The translations under genes and the position numbers were made by a program. A stretch of DNA of 64,000 bases from Sphingopyxis sp. BE259 (GTDB lineage Bacteria > Pseudomonadota > Alphaproteobacteria > Sphingomonadales > Sphingomonadaceae), in NCBI RefSeq assembly GCF_031457495.1, contig NZ_JAVDWM010000001.1:3398001-3462000 (forward strand), given 5' to 3'. Below are positions 34,052-43,121 of this stretch, one piece after another. The notes beneath the pieces are model-generated. The model was not told the DNA's origin. It ran no database searches and was given only the letters and a program-made list of their open reading frames with translations. Every line of letters begins with the position of its first letter. Within the stretch, counting starts at the first letter, position 1.

Positions 34052-36838
34052 ATGACGTCATCCTCTTCCCAGCCGGTCAAGGCTGTCCTTGGCCCCACCA
34101 ACACCGGCAAAACCCATTTGGCGGTCGAGCGCCTGACCGCCCATTCGAGCGGCATGATCGGCTTTCCGCTGCGGCTTCTGGCGCGCGAAGTGTATGACCG
34201 GGTCGTGGCGATCAAGGGCGCCGCGCAGGTTGCGCTGGTGACCGGCGAGGAGCGGATCATCCCGCCCGACGCCCGCTATCTGCTCGGCACGATGGAAGCG
34301 CTGCCGATCGAGCGCGACGTTGCCTTTGTCGGCATCGACGAAGCGCAGCTCGGCGCCGATCCCGAACGCGGCCATGTCTTTACCGACCGCCTGCTCCGCG
34401 CGCGCGGCCGCGACGAGACGATGATCCTGGGGTCGGCGAGCATCCGCGGGCTGGTGAAAAATCTCGTTCCCGAAGCGGACATCATCACCCGGCCGCGCTT
34501 TTCGACCCTGAGCTATGCCGGGACGTCGAAACTTTCGCGCTTGCCCAAACGCTCGGCAATCGTCGCCTTTTCGGCCGAGGAAGTTTATGCGATCGCCGAA
34601 ATGCTGCGTCGCTTTTCGGGCGGCGCTGCGGTGGTGATGGGCGCGCTCAGCCCCAAGACGCGCAACTCGCAGGTCGCGATGTTCGAGGCGGGCGAGGTCG
34701 ATTATCTCGTCGCCACCGACGCGATCGGCATGGGATTGAACCTCGACGTCCAGCATGTCGCCTTTGCCAGCTTGCAGAAATTCGACGGGCGCCGCCTCCG
34801 CCGCCTGACGATCGCCGAAATGGCGCAGATCGCCGGGCGGGCCGGGCGGCACCAGCAGGACGGCAGTTTCGGCACCATCGGCCTGCCGCAGGGCGGTTTT
34901 ACCCCCGAGGAAGTGGCGGCGATCGAGGGGCATCATTTCCCGCCGCTGCCCAGCCTGTTCTGGCGCAATCCAATCCCCGGCTTCGGCTCGCTCGACCAGC
35001 TGCTGTCCGATCTGGCGCAGCCGCCGACCCAGCCGGTGCTGCGCCCCGCCCCCGAAGCGGTCGACATCGCAGTGCTCAAGCATCTGGCCGGTGACATGGA
35101 GGTGCGCGCGCGCGGCGGCGATTTCGACGCCGTGCAGCGATTGTGGGACATTTGCGGCCTGCCCGATTTCGAACAATTGGGCGCCGAACATCACAGCCGG
35201 ACAATCTTCAAATTGTGGCAATGGCGGACCAGCGGCGACGGGATGATCGACCCCGACTGGTTCGCGCGGCGGCTGGCGAAACTGAACGATGTCGAGGGCG
35301 ACATCGACCAGCTGGCGAGCCGGATCGCGGCGGTGCGCACCCTGTGCTTCATCGCCCAGCGCGGTGACTGGATCGCGGGCGCGGCGGGGTGGACCGAGCA
35401 GACGCAGGCGCTCGAATCCCGACTGTCCGACGCGCTCCACGCGGCGCTGGCGCAGCGGTTCGTCGACCGGCGGCTGGCGTTGCTGCTGCGCGATGCGGGG
35501 CAGCGCGGCGCCGCTCTGCCGGTGGCGGTCGGTCCCGACGGCACCGTTGCGGTCGATGGCGAGGCGATCGGCACCCTCAAAGGCTTTCAGTTCAAGGTCG
35601 ATCCCGTGGCCAGAGCGAGCGATCACCGGATGCTGCTTGCCGCTGCCGAAAAACATCTGCGTGCCGAGTTGGCGCGCCGCGCGACCACTTTGGCCGAGGG
35701 GGACGACAGCGCCCTGTCGCTGGTCGCGGAACCGGGCGCCGCGCCGCGGTTGGCGTGGCATGGCCACCCCATTGCGACGCTCGCCAAGGGGCCGACGCTG
35801 GTCCAGCCATCGATTCTGGTCGATCCGTCGCTGCGGCGGCTGGAACCCCATCAGGTGCAAGCGATTGCCGAACGGCTGCAACGCTTTGTCGCGCAGCAGC
35901 TGGCGCGCCATGCCGCACCGCTCGCCGCCATGGGCGAAGCCGCGGGCGACCTGTTCACCCCGCCGCGCGTCCGCGCCCTGTTGGCGGCGCTGACCGACAA
36001 CAGCGGCACGATCGGCCGCGCCGCTGTCGAGGATCAGTTGAACGCACTCGCGCCCGACGAGCGGCCGCAACTGCGCAAGCTGGGCCTGACGATCGGGTCG
36101 CTGGACATTTTTCATCCGGTGTTGCTGAAGCCCGAGGCGGTGCGCTGGCGCGCCGCGCTGACCGCGGCGCAGCAAGGGACGCCGATCCCGGCGCTGCCGC
36201 CGCACGGCGCGGTGTTGCAGAAAACCGGCAGTCACATCGGTCTGACGATCGCTGGCTTTCGCCGCTGTGCGTCGGGTTGGCTGCGGATCGACATGGCCGA
36301 GAAGCTGGCACGCCAGGCGCATGCGGCGCGGATGCAGGCATCGGCGCCGCCGACCGCGCCGATCGCGGGCAGCGGCGATCATCACCACGATGGTGCAAGC
36401 GACGAAGGCGCCAGTGATGATCATGGGGGTGTCGCCGCCGCGCCGCCGCCGGGCTTTGTGATCGACCCGGCGCTCGCCACGTCGCTCGGGCTGGACGACG
36501 AAACACGGCGCGGGCTGCTGGGCAGTTTCGGGTTCCGCAGCGTCGGCGAACCGGGGCTGCAACGCTGGCGCTGGTCAGGACTGCGCAAGGCCGACAAGCG
36601 GCCGCGCCGCAAGCCGCCGGTCAAACGCGCCGACGCCCCGACGCGCACTCCGGCCAACGGCGACGTCCGGCGCTCGCCGGTCATCGCCGCGGCAAAGGGC
36701 AAGCGCCGCCCGCCGGACAAACCGCGTGCCGATGCGCCGCGCCCGCCGCGCCCCGATCGCCCGGCGCGGCGCAGCCCGTCGCCGAACAGCCCGTTTGCGG
36801 GCCTCGCCGCCTTGCTCGCCGAGAGCCGCAAGGACTGA
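34052..36838 (+). CDS. Suv3-like superfamily 2 RNA/DNA helicase
   Basis: A 928-residue helicase resembling mitochondrial SUV3. Seen: Walker A GPTNTGKT (14-21), a DEAQ-box motif II (96-99, GIDEAQLG), AIGMGLNLDVQHV and motif VI QIAGRAGRH. The helicase core takes about 330 residues; a further all-alpha region of some 470 follows, then an insert of His/Asp-rich low complexity (GDHHHDGASDEGASDD) and a strongly basic, Pro/Arg-rich tail (about 130 residues) likely to bind RNA. ATG 34052 starts the family; 42 further codons upstream are open. The stop overlaps the S4 gene. Role in RNA turnover is inferred from SUV3. Confidence 0.9.
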   Translation: MTSSSSQPVKAVLGPTNTGKTHLAVERLTAHSSGMIGFPLRLLAREVYDRVVAIKGAAQVALVTGEERIIPPDARYLLGTMEALPIERDVAFVGIDEAQLGADPERGHVFTDRLLRARGRDETMILGSASIRGLVKNLVPEADIITRPRFSTLSYAGTSKLSRLPKRSAIVAFSAEEVYAIAEMLRRFSGGAAVVMGALSPKTRNSQVAMFEAGEVDYLVATDAIGMGLNLDVQHVAFASLQKFDGRRLRRLTIAEMAQIAGRAGRHQQDGSFGTIGLPQGGFTPEEVAAIEGHHFPPLPSLFWRNPIPGFGSLDQLLSDLAQPPTQPVLRPAPEAVDIAVLKHLAGDMEVRARGGDFDAVQRLWDICGLPDFEQLGAEHHSRTIFKLWQWRTSGDGMIDPDWFARRLAKLNDVEGDIDQLASRIAAVRTLCFIAQRGDWIAGAAGWTEQTQALESRLSDALHAALAQRFVDRRLALLLRDAGQRGAALPVAVGPDGTVAVDGEAIGTLKGFQFKVDPVARASDHRMLLAAAEKHLRAELARRATTLAEGDDSALSLVAEPGAAPRLAWHGHPIATLAKGPTLVQPSILVDPSLRRLEPHQVQAIAERLQRFVAQQLARHAAPLAAMGEAAGDLFTPPRVRALLAALTDNSGTIGRAAVEDQLNALAPDERPQLRKLGLTIGSLDIFHPVLLKPEAVRWRAALTAAQQGTPIPALPPHGAVLQKTGSHIGLTIAGFRRCASGWLRIDMAEKLARQAHAARMQASAPPTAPIAGSGDHHHDGASDEGASDDHGGVAAAPPPGFVIDPALATSLGLDDETRRGLLGSFGFRSVGEPGLQRWRWSGLRKADKRPRRKPPVKRADAPTRTPANGDVRRSPVIAAAKGKRRPPDKPRADAPRPPRPDRPARRSPSPNSPFAGLAALLAESRKD

Positions 36839-37194
36839 TGGCCAGCCCCGGCGCCGCGGGCAGCATCCGGCTCGACAAGCTGCTCTGGTTCCTGCGCTTT
36901 GCCCGCTCGCGCAGCCTGGCGCAGGCGATGGTCGCGGCGGGGCATATCCGGCTCGACGGGCGGCGGGTGACCCGGTCGTCATGCGCGGTGCATGTCGGAC
37001 AAACGCTGGTGCTGCCGGTCGGCGAGCGCATCGAGGTGGTGCGGCTGCTGGCGCTGCCGGGGCGCCGCGGCCCGTCGGGCGAAGCGCAGGCCTGCTACCA
37101 GAGCCTCCACCCCGCGCCGTCCGCCGCCAGTCCGGCTATCAGCGGCGATGGAAAAGCTGTGCAGGCAAATCGCGCGCCGCCCCCTAACCAGTGA
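36838..37194 (+). CDS. S4-domain RNA-binding protein (Hsp15-like)
   Basis: A 118-residue basic protein with an S4 RNA-binding domain (residues about 11-75: IRLDKLLWFLRFARSRSLAQAMVAAGHIRLDGRRVTRSS). Length and sequence resemble Hsp15, the heat-shock protein that recycles stalled 50S subunits carrying nascent chains. The C-terminal tail is low in complexity. It is translationally coupled to the helicase gene (TGATG), suggesting they work on the same RNA process. Confidence 0.88.
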   Translation: MASPGAAGSIRLDKLLWFLRFARSRSLAQAMVAAGHIRLDGRRVTRSSCAVHVGQTLVLPVGERIEVVRLLALPGRRGPSGEAQACYQSLHPAPSAASPAISGDGKAVQANRAPPPNQ

Positions 37195-37307
37195 GAGTGA
37201 TTCGCAACTGCTTGCTAGGCGTTGACGCACCGCCGCCGCGCGGCATAGAGGCGAGCCAAGCAAGAGCCTGACGGCCCGATTGCCGTCATCTGAGGGAGCC
37301 TGAAACC

Positions 37308-37646
37308 ATGACCTATGTCGTCACCGATGCCTGCGTCCGGTGCAAATATATGGACTGCGTCGAGGTGTGCCCCGTCGACTGTTTCTATGAGGGCGAGAAT
37401 ATGCTCGTCATCAACCCCAATGAGTGCATCGATTGCGGCGTGTGCGAGCCCGAATGCCCCGCCGAAGCGATCCTGCCCGACACCGAAAGCGGCCTCGAAA
37501 AATGGCTGGAAGTGAACACCAAGTTCAGCGCCGAATGGCCGAACATCACGGTGAAGAAGGACAGTCCCGCCGACGCCGACGAATATAAGGGTGTCGAGGG
37601 CAAGTTCGAGACGCTGTTTTCGCCTGAGCCGGGTAGCGGCGACTGA
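37308..37646 (+). CDS. fdxA: 7Fe ferredoxin FdxA
   Basis: A 112-residue seven-iron ferredoxin. Cysteines match Azotobacter FdI-type spacing: C9, C17 and C50 for the [3Fe-4S] cluster and C21, C40, C43 and C46 for the [4Fe-4S] cluster, with C12 and C25 extra. The C-terminal half ([21 protein letters not shown]) is typical. A possible promoter, TTGACG (37222-37227), 16-17 bases, CATAGA, lies upstream. A terminator follows at 37672. In relatives a carD gene often comes next; here the following genes belong to a different locus. Confidence 0.96.
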   Translation: MTYVVTDACVRCKYMDCVEVCPVDCFYEGENMLVINPNECIDCGVCEPECPAEAILPDTESGLEKWLEVNTKFSAEWPNITVKKDSPADADEYKGVEGKFETLFSPEPGSGD

Positions 37647-37671
37647 TCCGAATCGGAAAAATAATTCGATC

Positions 37672-37699
37672 GGGGCGGGACTTTCCCGCCCCTTTTCGT
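37672..37699 (+). terminator. intrinsic terminator of fdxA
   Basis: Perfect 9-bp stem GGGGCGGGA / TCCCGCCCC with a 3-base loop followed by TTTTCGTTT. It is 25 bases after the fdxA stop. The remaining 190 bases to the M14 gene hold no coding sequence or repeat that I can support. Confidence 0.9.
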
Positions 37700-37886
37700 T
37701 TGAACGCCGACGGCATCGCAGCATGAAGAGGCGGTGTCGATTGCGCGCCTCCGCCACTGCGATATCGAACTTACCCGCCGGCGCGTCGGCGAACAGCCTT
37801 TGGACGCGAGGCCGCAGCATTCGGTTGGTCGGGGAAATTGCGGGGTAGGCGGCGTTATCGACTTCGTCGCAGTCTTTCAAACGACC

Positions 37887-39062
37887 TTAAGGCAACTCGG
37901 AAAGCGACAGTGCCGCCATCAGGCTTGCTGCAAACTCACGGGCAGCCTGCGCGATCGCCTGACGATCCGTCTCGTCGCCAACCTCGTAGGTATAGGCGGG
38001 GATGGCATGCATGGCGTGGAACCAGTTCTTTGCGGTTCCGGAACCCGGATTGGCGTTGCGACGCTCAATGGCAAACGGGTAGCCGGCGATCAGATGTTCC
38101 TTGCCGCCCAGCCAGCGCGCCAGGAACCGCGCCTGATCCGCGCTCGCTTCGTCGCCTTGCACGTAGAACAGGTTGCGCGCGGTGGAGTGGAAATCGACCA
38201 TCGCGACGGGGCGAACCTGGTCTGGCAACCGATCGAGCCACTGCGCGACGGAGCGGGTCTCGGGCTGGGCAAAGGTTCCCCAGTCGCGATTAAGATCCTC
38301 GCCGCCCAGATTGGCCCGCCAATGGCCGCGCGCGACGCCATCGGGATTGAGTAGCGGAACGGCGAGGACTTGCAGATCCTGCGCGTCGAATTTTCCGGCG
38401 TCGGCCAGCGCGACCAGCGTTTCGAGGAAATGTTCCATCGCGATCGCACCGCTGACTTCGGGCGGATGCTGCCGCCCGAGCAGGATCACCAGCCGCGACG
38501 CGGTAGGCTCGCCGATCCGGAGCGCGTCGATGGGCCGCCCGCCGTGCGAACGGCCCAGCGTTTCCCGCGTGACTGCGGCGCTGCGATCGAGCCGCGCCAT
38601 CAGCGAAGCATATTCCTGTGTGCCGATCAGTTCCTGACCGCTGACGACAGCCTCACCCGGTGGCAGGACGAGGGTCGCGGTTCTGCCGTCATCGCGCAGC
38701 GAAGCGTCCAGCAGCTTCGTGTGGGTCTGGCTTTGCCATTTGGGACGATAGCGGTGCTTCGCCGCGAGATAGCGAAGATGAACGATGACATTATCGGACC
38801 CATTCGCCTGATAGCGAAAAGCATACCATGGGCTGGGATTGATCGGCGGGGCATGCTCGGGCGCGACCAGCACCGAGAACTCGCGTTCGCCCTCGATCGT
38901 GCAGCGCGAGGGCGGTGCCCCGTCAAGATCGAATCTGATGCTCGCGCTCCGGGTGGAACAGCCCGACAAAGCTGCCCCGACCCCGGTGTCGAGCGGAGGT
39001 AGCTGCGCGCATGCTCCGAGGAGAAGCAGCGCGCCCCCAAACGACAACCGGACCCGATGCAT
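37887..39062 (-). CDS. lipoprotein M14 zinc carboxypeptidase (Nna1/CCP-like)
   Basis: A 391-residue lipoprotein (lipobox LLGAC, lipidated Cys18). An N-terminal beta-domain with PSPWYAFRYQANGSDNVIVHL and HRYRPKW is characteristic of cytosolic-carboxypeptidase (CCP/Nna1-like) members of family M14. The catalytic domain shows H199-PPE202 and H292 in DFHST as zinc ligands, and Glu360 in YTYEVGDE as general base. CCPs prefer C-terminal acidic residues, but that specificity is only an inference. It is the last gene of the dctA-esterase-TonB receptor-M14 run (11 bp gap). Start ATG 39062 is used instead of the upstream in-frame ATG 39143. Confidence 0.88.
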   Translation of the reverse strand: MHRVRLSFGGALLLLGACAQLPPLDTGVGAALSGCSTRSASIRFDLDGAPPSRCTIEGEREFSVLVAPEHAPPINPSPWYAFRYQANGSDNVIVHLRYLAAKHRYRPKWQSQTHTKLLDASLRDDGRTATLVLPPGEAVVSGQELIGTQEYASLMARLDRSAAVTRETLGRSHGGRPIDALRIGEPTASRLVILLGRQHPPEVSGAIAMEHFLETLVALADAGKFDAQDLQVLAVPLLNPDGVARGHWRANLGGEDLNRDWGTFAQPETRSVAQWLDRLPDQVRPVAMVDFHSTARNLFYVQGDEASADQARFLARWLGGKEHLIAGYPFAIERRNANPGSGTAKNWFHAMHAIPAYTYEVGDETDRQAIAQAAREFAASLMAALSLSELP

Positions 39063-39072
39063 TCTCACAGCG

Positions 39073-42000
39073 TCAGAACTTCTTCCTGATTTCGATAGCG
39101 AACTGGCGACCGCGCGGGCTGTGCAGATCGCTGTAGTAGCCATAGGTCTCGTCGGCGAGCGGCGGATCGGTATCGAACAAATTGTTGATCGCGAACCGTA
39201 GCCGGGTGCCGTCGAGCGGAGTGTCGTTGGTGATCGTATAGGCGACCGACACGTTCATCGTGAAGACGTCATCGACGGGGAAGAAGTTGGCGTTGGGATC
39301 GTCCGATACGACGAGGACGTCGCGAACCACGCTGCTATCGTAGAATTTGCCAACGTAGCTGCCGAACAGGCCCACAGCGACCGGGCCTTTTTCCCAGTTG
39401 ATCGAGCCGCTGGCGCGCCATTTGGGCCGTCCGTCGACCTCCATAAGCTCGCCAAGGCCTCCGACGGTGACGTCGAGCGGCAGCGTTCCGGCGGCGATCG
39501 CATCGACGATTTCCTGTCCGTCGGAACCCGCGCTCTGGACGAAGCTGTCGAGCCGTGCGGCGTTCAGCCGGATCCGGAAGTCGCCGGCCCCGAAGTCGGG
39601 CACGCGATAGACAAGCCCGAAATCCCATCCCTTCGAAACGCGGCTGTCGAGATTGACATAGGGGTCGATCACCCGCTCGATCCTGCCCGCCGGGGCCAGA
39701 CCCGTTCCGGCGAACAGCGCAATGTCGTCCGCTGTCGGCGCCTGGCGGATCACGTTGGGGTTGGTGCTCCCCGACAGGCGGCGCAACAGGTCGAGCGCAA
39801 TGGCGTTGTCATCGCCGAACGTGCCGACGAGGCCGGTCTGCTTGACCCGCCAATAGTCCGCCGTGACCGTCAGGCCGGGCAGGAAACCAGGCTCCAGCAC
39901 GATGCCAAGATTGATGCTTTCGCTGTCTTCCGGCCGCAGGTTGCGGGCGCCCGAGCGGAAGCTGATCACGCCGGCGCCGGGGCAGGCGGCGAGGCTGGCG
40001 ATGATACCCTTTTCGACCTGCGCCTGGCAGATCACGAAGTCGTCGCGGGTGTTCGACCGCGTGGTGCCGTCGTCGTTCACCTGCACCAGGTTCGGGGCGC
40101 GGAAACCCTGCGACCAGGCGCCGCGGACCGTGACGCCAGGGATGGTCGTCCATGATGCTGCGATGCGCGGGACCTTGGCGGTTGCGCTGATGTCGGCGAA
40201 GCGTTCGATCCGGCCCGCAAGCTGGACGTTGAGCGCCTCGACCAGCGGAATGTCCATCTCTGGGCTGACCAAGGGAACGAACAGCTCGGTGAATGCCGAA
40301 TAGACGTTGCGGACGCCGTCCGAATCGGGCGATTCGCTGGTGCCGGCGACGTCGCTGCCGTTGAACACGCCGGTTACGCTGTCCGTGAAGGTGATGGTCC
40401 CGTCGAGCCGCGGATCGCGGTCGTCGTAGAAGGTCTCACGCCGCCACTCCACGCCGGCGGCAATGCCGACATTGCCGCCCGGAAGGGTGAACAGGTCATC
40501 GCGGCTGATCTTGAAGTCGGCGAGCGCCAGGCTCGTGCCGCCCTTGCGGAACACGTCGATCCGGAACGGTTCGATCGAAGCGGCCGGGTTGGGCGTGCAA
40601 TCGCCAAGGCCGGGATCGTCGAGGCAGCCGCCGTTGAACGGGTTATAGGCATCGGGCGTGGTCAGGTTGATCTGGCGCTGCATGGCCGTGAGCGAAACCC
40701 GGTTGCGCTCCAGGTCGACTGTATCCGCTTCCGAATAGACGAAGCCCGTGTCGAAGTCCCAGGCACCGAAGTTGCCGCGCAATCCCGCCACGAGCCGATA
40801 GCTTTCCTTCTCGACGTCAATGATCCGGTTGCCGACATCGACGAAGCGGTAGCGTTCCATGATCAGGTCGGCGCCATCGGCCGCAATCGTGGTGCCCGGC
40901 AGGCGCTGCGGATTGGGCTGTCCGTTGCGCGTGGTAGGGCCGAACGGGTTGTAATAGGCGTTGCGGGAGATGCCGACGGGGACCGCACTGAGGATGGCCG
41001 ACGCATCGAAGTTCCGCACGCTCTCCGACCGATAATAGCTCCCCTCGAAATAGGCCTCGATATCGTCGCTCAGCTCGTAGCTGAGCAGCGCCAGCGCGTT
41101 GTAGCGATCCTTTTTGCTGATCAGGCTGTTGCCGAATATCGTGTTGTAACGAACGCCAGCGACCGGCGTCTCGCCGTTGCGGGCACAGATGCCGCCGCCG
41201 AACTGGAGACGACAGCCGGTGAACGTGCTCGGCTGGAGGTAGAAGTCGTCGTCGGCGATCGGCGTGCGGTTGGAAGGCGCCTGGATATCGAACTGCCCGA
41301 ACGGGCCGAATGTATTGCGGTTGTTGAACGAAGCATCGCCCGCGAAATCCGTCCCCTCGACCAAGGGAAGGCGATTGTCGTCCCGCGCATAATCCCGCTT
41401 CGTGACGGGAAGGCCGTTCTCGTGGAAGTAGCTGCCGTATATGGTCACATTGCCGCGGCCGCCGCCGAAGTCGAACCCATAGCCGCCGGTCAACGTATAG
41501 CTGTACAGACTCGTCCCGTCGGACATGCGGTAGTCGCCTTCGATGAAGCCGCCCTTCATGCCGCCCTTCAGGACCGTATTGACGACACCCGCAACGGCGT
41601 CGGCGCCATAAAGCGCCGATGCGCCGTCACGCAGGACTTCAATGCGCCTGACGCTCCCCGGCGCGATCTCGTTGGTGTCGGGAGAGACAACCGGCACCAG
41701 CAGTTCGGTTTGGAAACCGGGGTGCAGGTTCATGCGGCGGCCATTGATCAGCAACAGCGTGTTGCCGGTGCCCAAGTCGCGCAGATTGATGGAGCCGACA
41801 TCGCCGCGCACATTGTTTTGGGTCGTTGCGTTCTGCTCGTTAAAGGCCACTGTCCCTGCCTGCGGGATGGCGCGGAACATCTCGTCGCCCGACGATGCGC
41901 CGCTGTTCTCGATCGACTGTTCGTCGATCACGGTCACGGGCAGCACGTCGTTGATCTGCGCGCCCTGGATTTGCGTGCCGGTAACGACGATCTCGGGTTC

Positions 42001-42144
42001 TGCGACCGGGGTTGAAGCGGTCACGTCCGCAGCACCGGGCTGCGGCCCGGCCGCGGTTTGGTCCTGAGCCGAAGCGAGGGTTGTCGCGAGCAGGCTGGTG
42101 CCGCCCAGAAGCGCCAGTCTGGCAAGGGTTGCGGTGATGCGCAT
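39073..42144 (-). CDS. TonB-dependent outer-membrane receptor
   Basis: A 1023-residue TonB-dependent transporter: signal peptide MRITATLARLALLGGTSLLA, an N-terminal region with EIVVTGTQIQ acting as TonB box-like start of the plug (PVTVIDEQSIENSG, INLRDLGTGNTLLLINGRRM, SALYGADAVAGVVN) and a long beta-barrel ending in FAIEIRKKF. Start ATG 42144 has GGGAGG upstream. It lies between an esterase and an M14 peptidase and downstream of dctA. The substrate is therefore probably a conjugate that yields an acidic product. Confidence 0.95.
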   Translation of the reverse strand: MRITATLARLALLGGTSLLATTLASAQDQTAAGPQPGAADVTASTPVAEPEIVVTGTQIQGAQINDVLPVTVIDEQSIENSGASSGDEMFRAIPQAGTVAFNEQNATTQNNVRGDVGSINLRDLGTGNTLLLINGRRMNLHPGFQTELLVPVVSPDTNEIAPGSVRRIEVLRDGASALYGADAVAGVVNTVLKGGMKGGFIEGDYRMSDGTSLYSYTLTGGYGFDFGGGRGNVTIYGSYFHENGLPVTKRDYARDDNRLPLVEGTDFAGDASFNNRNTFGPFGQFDIQAPSNRTPIADDDFYLQPSTFTGCRLQFGGGICARNGETPVAGVRYNTIFGNSLISKKDRYNALALLSYELSDDIEAYFEGSYYRSESVRNFDASAILSAVPVGISRNAYYNPFGPTTRNGQPNPQRLPGTTIAADGADLIMERYRFVDVGNRIIDVEKESYRLVAGLRGNFGAWDFDTGFVYSEADTVDLERNRVSLTAMQRQINLTTPDAYNPFNGGCLDDPGLGDCTPNPAASIEPFRIDVFRKGGTSLALADFKISRDDLFTLPGGNVGIAAGVEWRRETFYDDRDPRLDGTITFTDSVTGVFNGSDVAGTSESPDSDGVRNVYSAFTELFVPLVSPEMDIPLVEALNVQLAGRIERFADISATAKVPRIAASWTTIPGVTVRGAWSQGFRAPNLVQVNDDGTTRSNTRDDFVICQAQVEKGIIASLAACPGAGVISFRSGARNLRPEDSESINLGIVLEPGFLPGLTVTADYWRVKQTGLVGTFGDDNAIALDLLRRLSGSTNPNVIRQAPTADDIALFAGTGLAPAGRIERVIDPYVNLDSRVSKGWDFGLVYRVPDFGAGDFRIRLNAARLDSFVQSAGSDGQEIVDAIAAGTLPLDVTVGGLGELMEVDGRPKWRASGSINWEKGPVAVGLFGSYVGKFYDSSVVRDVLVVSDDPNANFFPVDDVFTMNVSVAYTITNDTPLDGTRLRFAINNLFDTDPPLADETYGYYSDLHSPRGRQFAIEIRKKF

Positions 42145-42161
42145 GTTGGTGATCCTCCCGA

Positions 42162-43121
42162 TCATTTATTTTGGGTCATTGGCTGGGTGATTTGCGTATC
42201 GAGCCAAGCGGTGAACAGCGTCGGCCACTGGCTCAGGGTCTGGTCGGGCGTGCCGAGCCCCCACCCGTGACCTCCGGCCGAAAAGATGTGCATCTCGACA
42301 CTCGCGCCCACCCGGTTGAGCGCCTCGAACAGTGCGACGTTGTGGCCGGGGGGCGTCGTCCGGTCGTCGGCAGAGGAAAACAGGATCATCGGCGGCGCGT
42401 CCTTCGACGCATGCGTATCGAGCGACCATAGTTCCTGTGCGGCGAGGCTTGGCTCGCGGCCGACGATCTCGCGCCTGGTGCGGGTCGTGTCGTAGGGCTT
42501 GCGCAGCGTCACCACGGGGAACAACAACACGGCGAAGTCGGGTCGCGCGGACGCCGTTTCAAACTTGTCGTTCCCCGCGTAGAACGGCTGGTCGGGCTTC
42601 AGCGCGGTATAGCCAGCCAGATGCCCGCCAGCCGAGAACCCCAATATGCCGATGCGGTCGGGGCGGACGCCAAACTCGTCGGCACGATGGCGAACGATCT
42701 TCATCGCGCGCTGCGCATCCATGAACGGGGAGGCGGCTTCCCACCCATCGCCCGGCAGCCGGTGGATCAGCTCGAAGACGGTGTAGCCGTTGCGCTGCAG
42801 CCATCGCGCCGCGGGGGTGCTTTCCTTCCAGAGCTGGATGCGGAAATACCCGCCCCCACCGATGACCAGCACCGCCCGGCCATTGGGATGGTCGGGGCGA
42901 TAGACCCGCAGGCGCGGGTTGGAGACATTGGACACCGCGCCAAAGCCGGCGCCCTTATCCCCGATCAGCTCCGGTCCGCTGACGTCACCTTTGCCTGGCG
43001 GCTTGCCGGGCCACAGCGGGATTTCCTCGAAATCCTGCGCCTTCAGCGCAGCACTGCCCAGCACGGTCGATGCCGCGACCAACGTGGCAGCGCCCGAGAT
43101 CAGGGTGCGGCGGGCAATCAT
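42162..43121 (-). CDS. exported alpha/beta hydrolase (acetylxylan esterase-like)
   Basis: A 319-residue esterase related to the BD-FAE/acetylxylan esterase group. The N-terminus [18 protein letters not shown] is a twin-arginine-type signal (RRTLI), so the enzyme is probably periplasmic. The oxyanion strand [11 protein letters not shown], nucleophile Ser163 in [12 protein letters not shown], the Asp in [11 protein letters not shown] and the His in SAGGHGWG form the catalytic set. It overlaps the dctA stop (ATGA) and is 17 bp ahead of the TonB receptor. Confidence 0.9.
   Translation of the reverse strand: MIARRTLISGAATLVAASTVLGSAALKAQDFEEIPLWPGKPPGKGDVSGPELIGDKGAGFGAVSNVSNPRLRVYRPDHPNGRAVLVIGGGGYFRIQLWKESTPAARWLQRNGYTVFELIHRLPGDGWEAASPFMDAQRAMKIVRHRADEFGVRPDRIGILGFSAGGHLAGYTALKPDQPFYAGNDKFETASARPDFAVLLFPVVTLRKPYDTTRTRREIVGREPSLAAQELWSLDTHASKDAPPMILFSSADDRTTPPGHNVALFEALNRVGASVEMHIFSAGGHGWGLGTPDQTLSQWPTLFTAWLDTQITQPMTQNK

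Noticed and set aside
34058..36562. 834-codon open frame antisense to the helicase gene
   Set aside because: It is a shadow of GC-rich coding sequence: the plus strand carries clear helicase motifs, and the antisense product has no recognisable domain and an Arg/Gln/His-rich composition.
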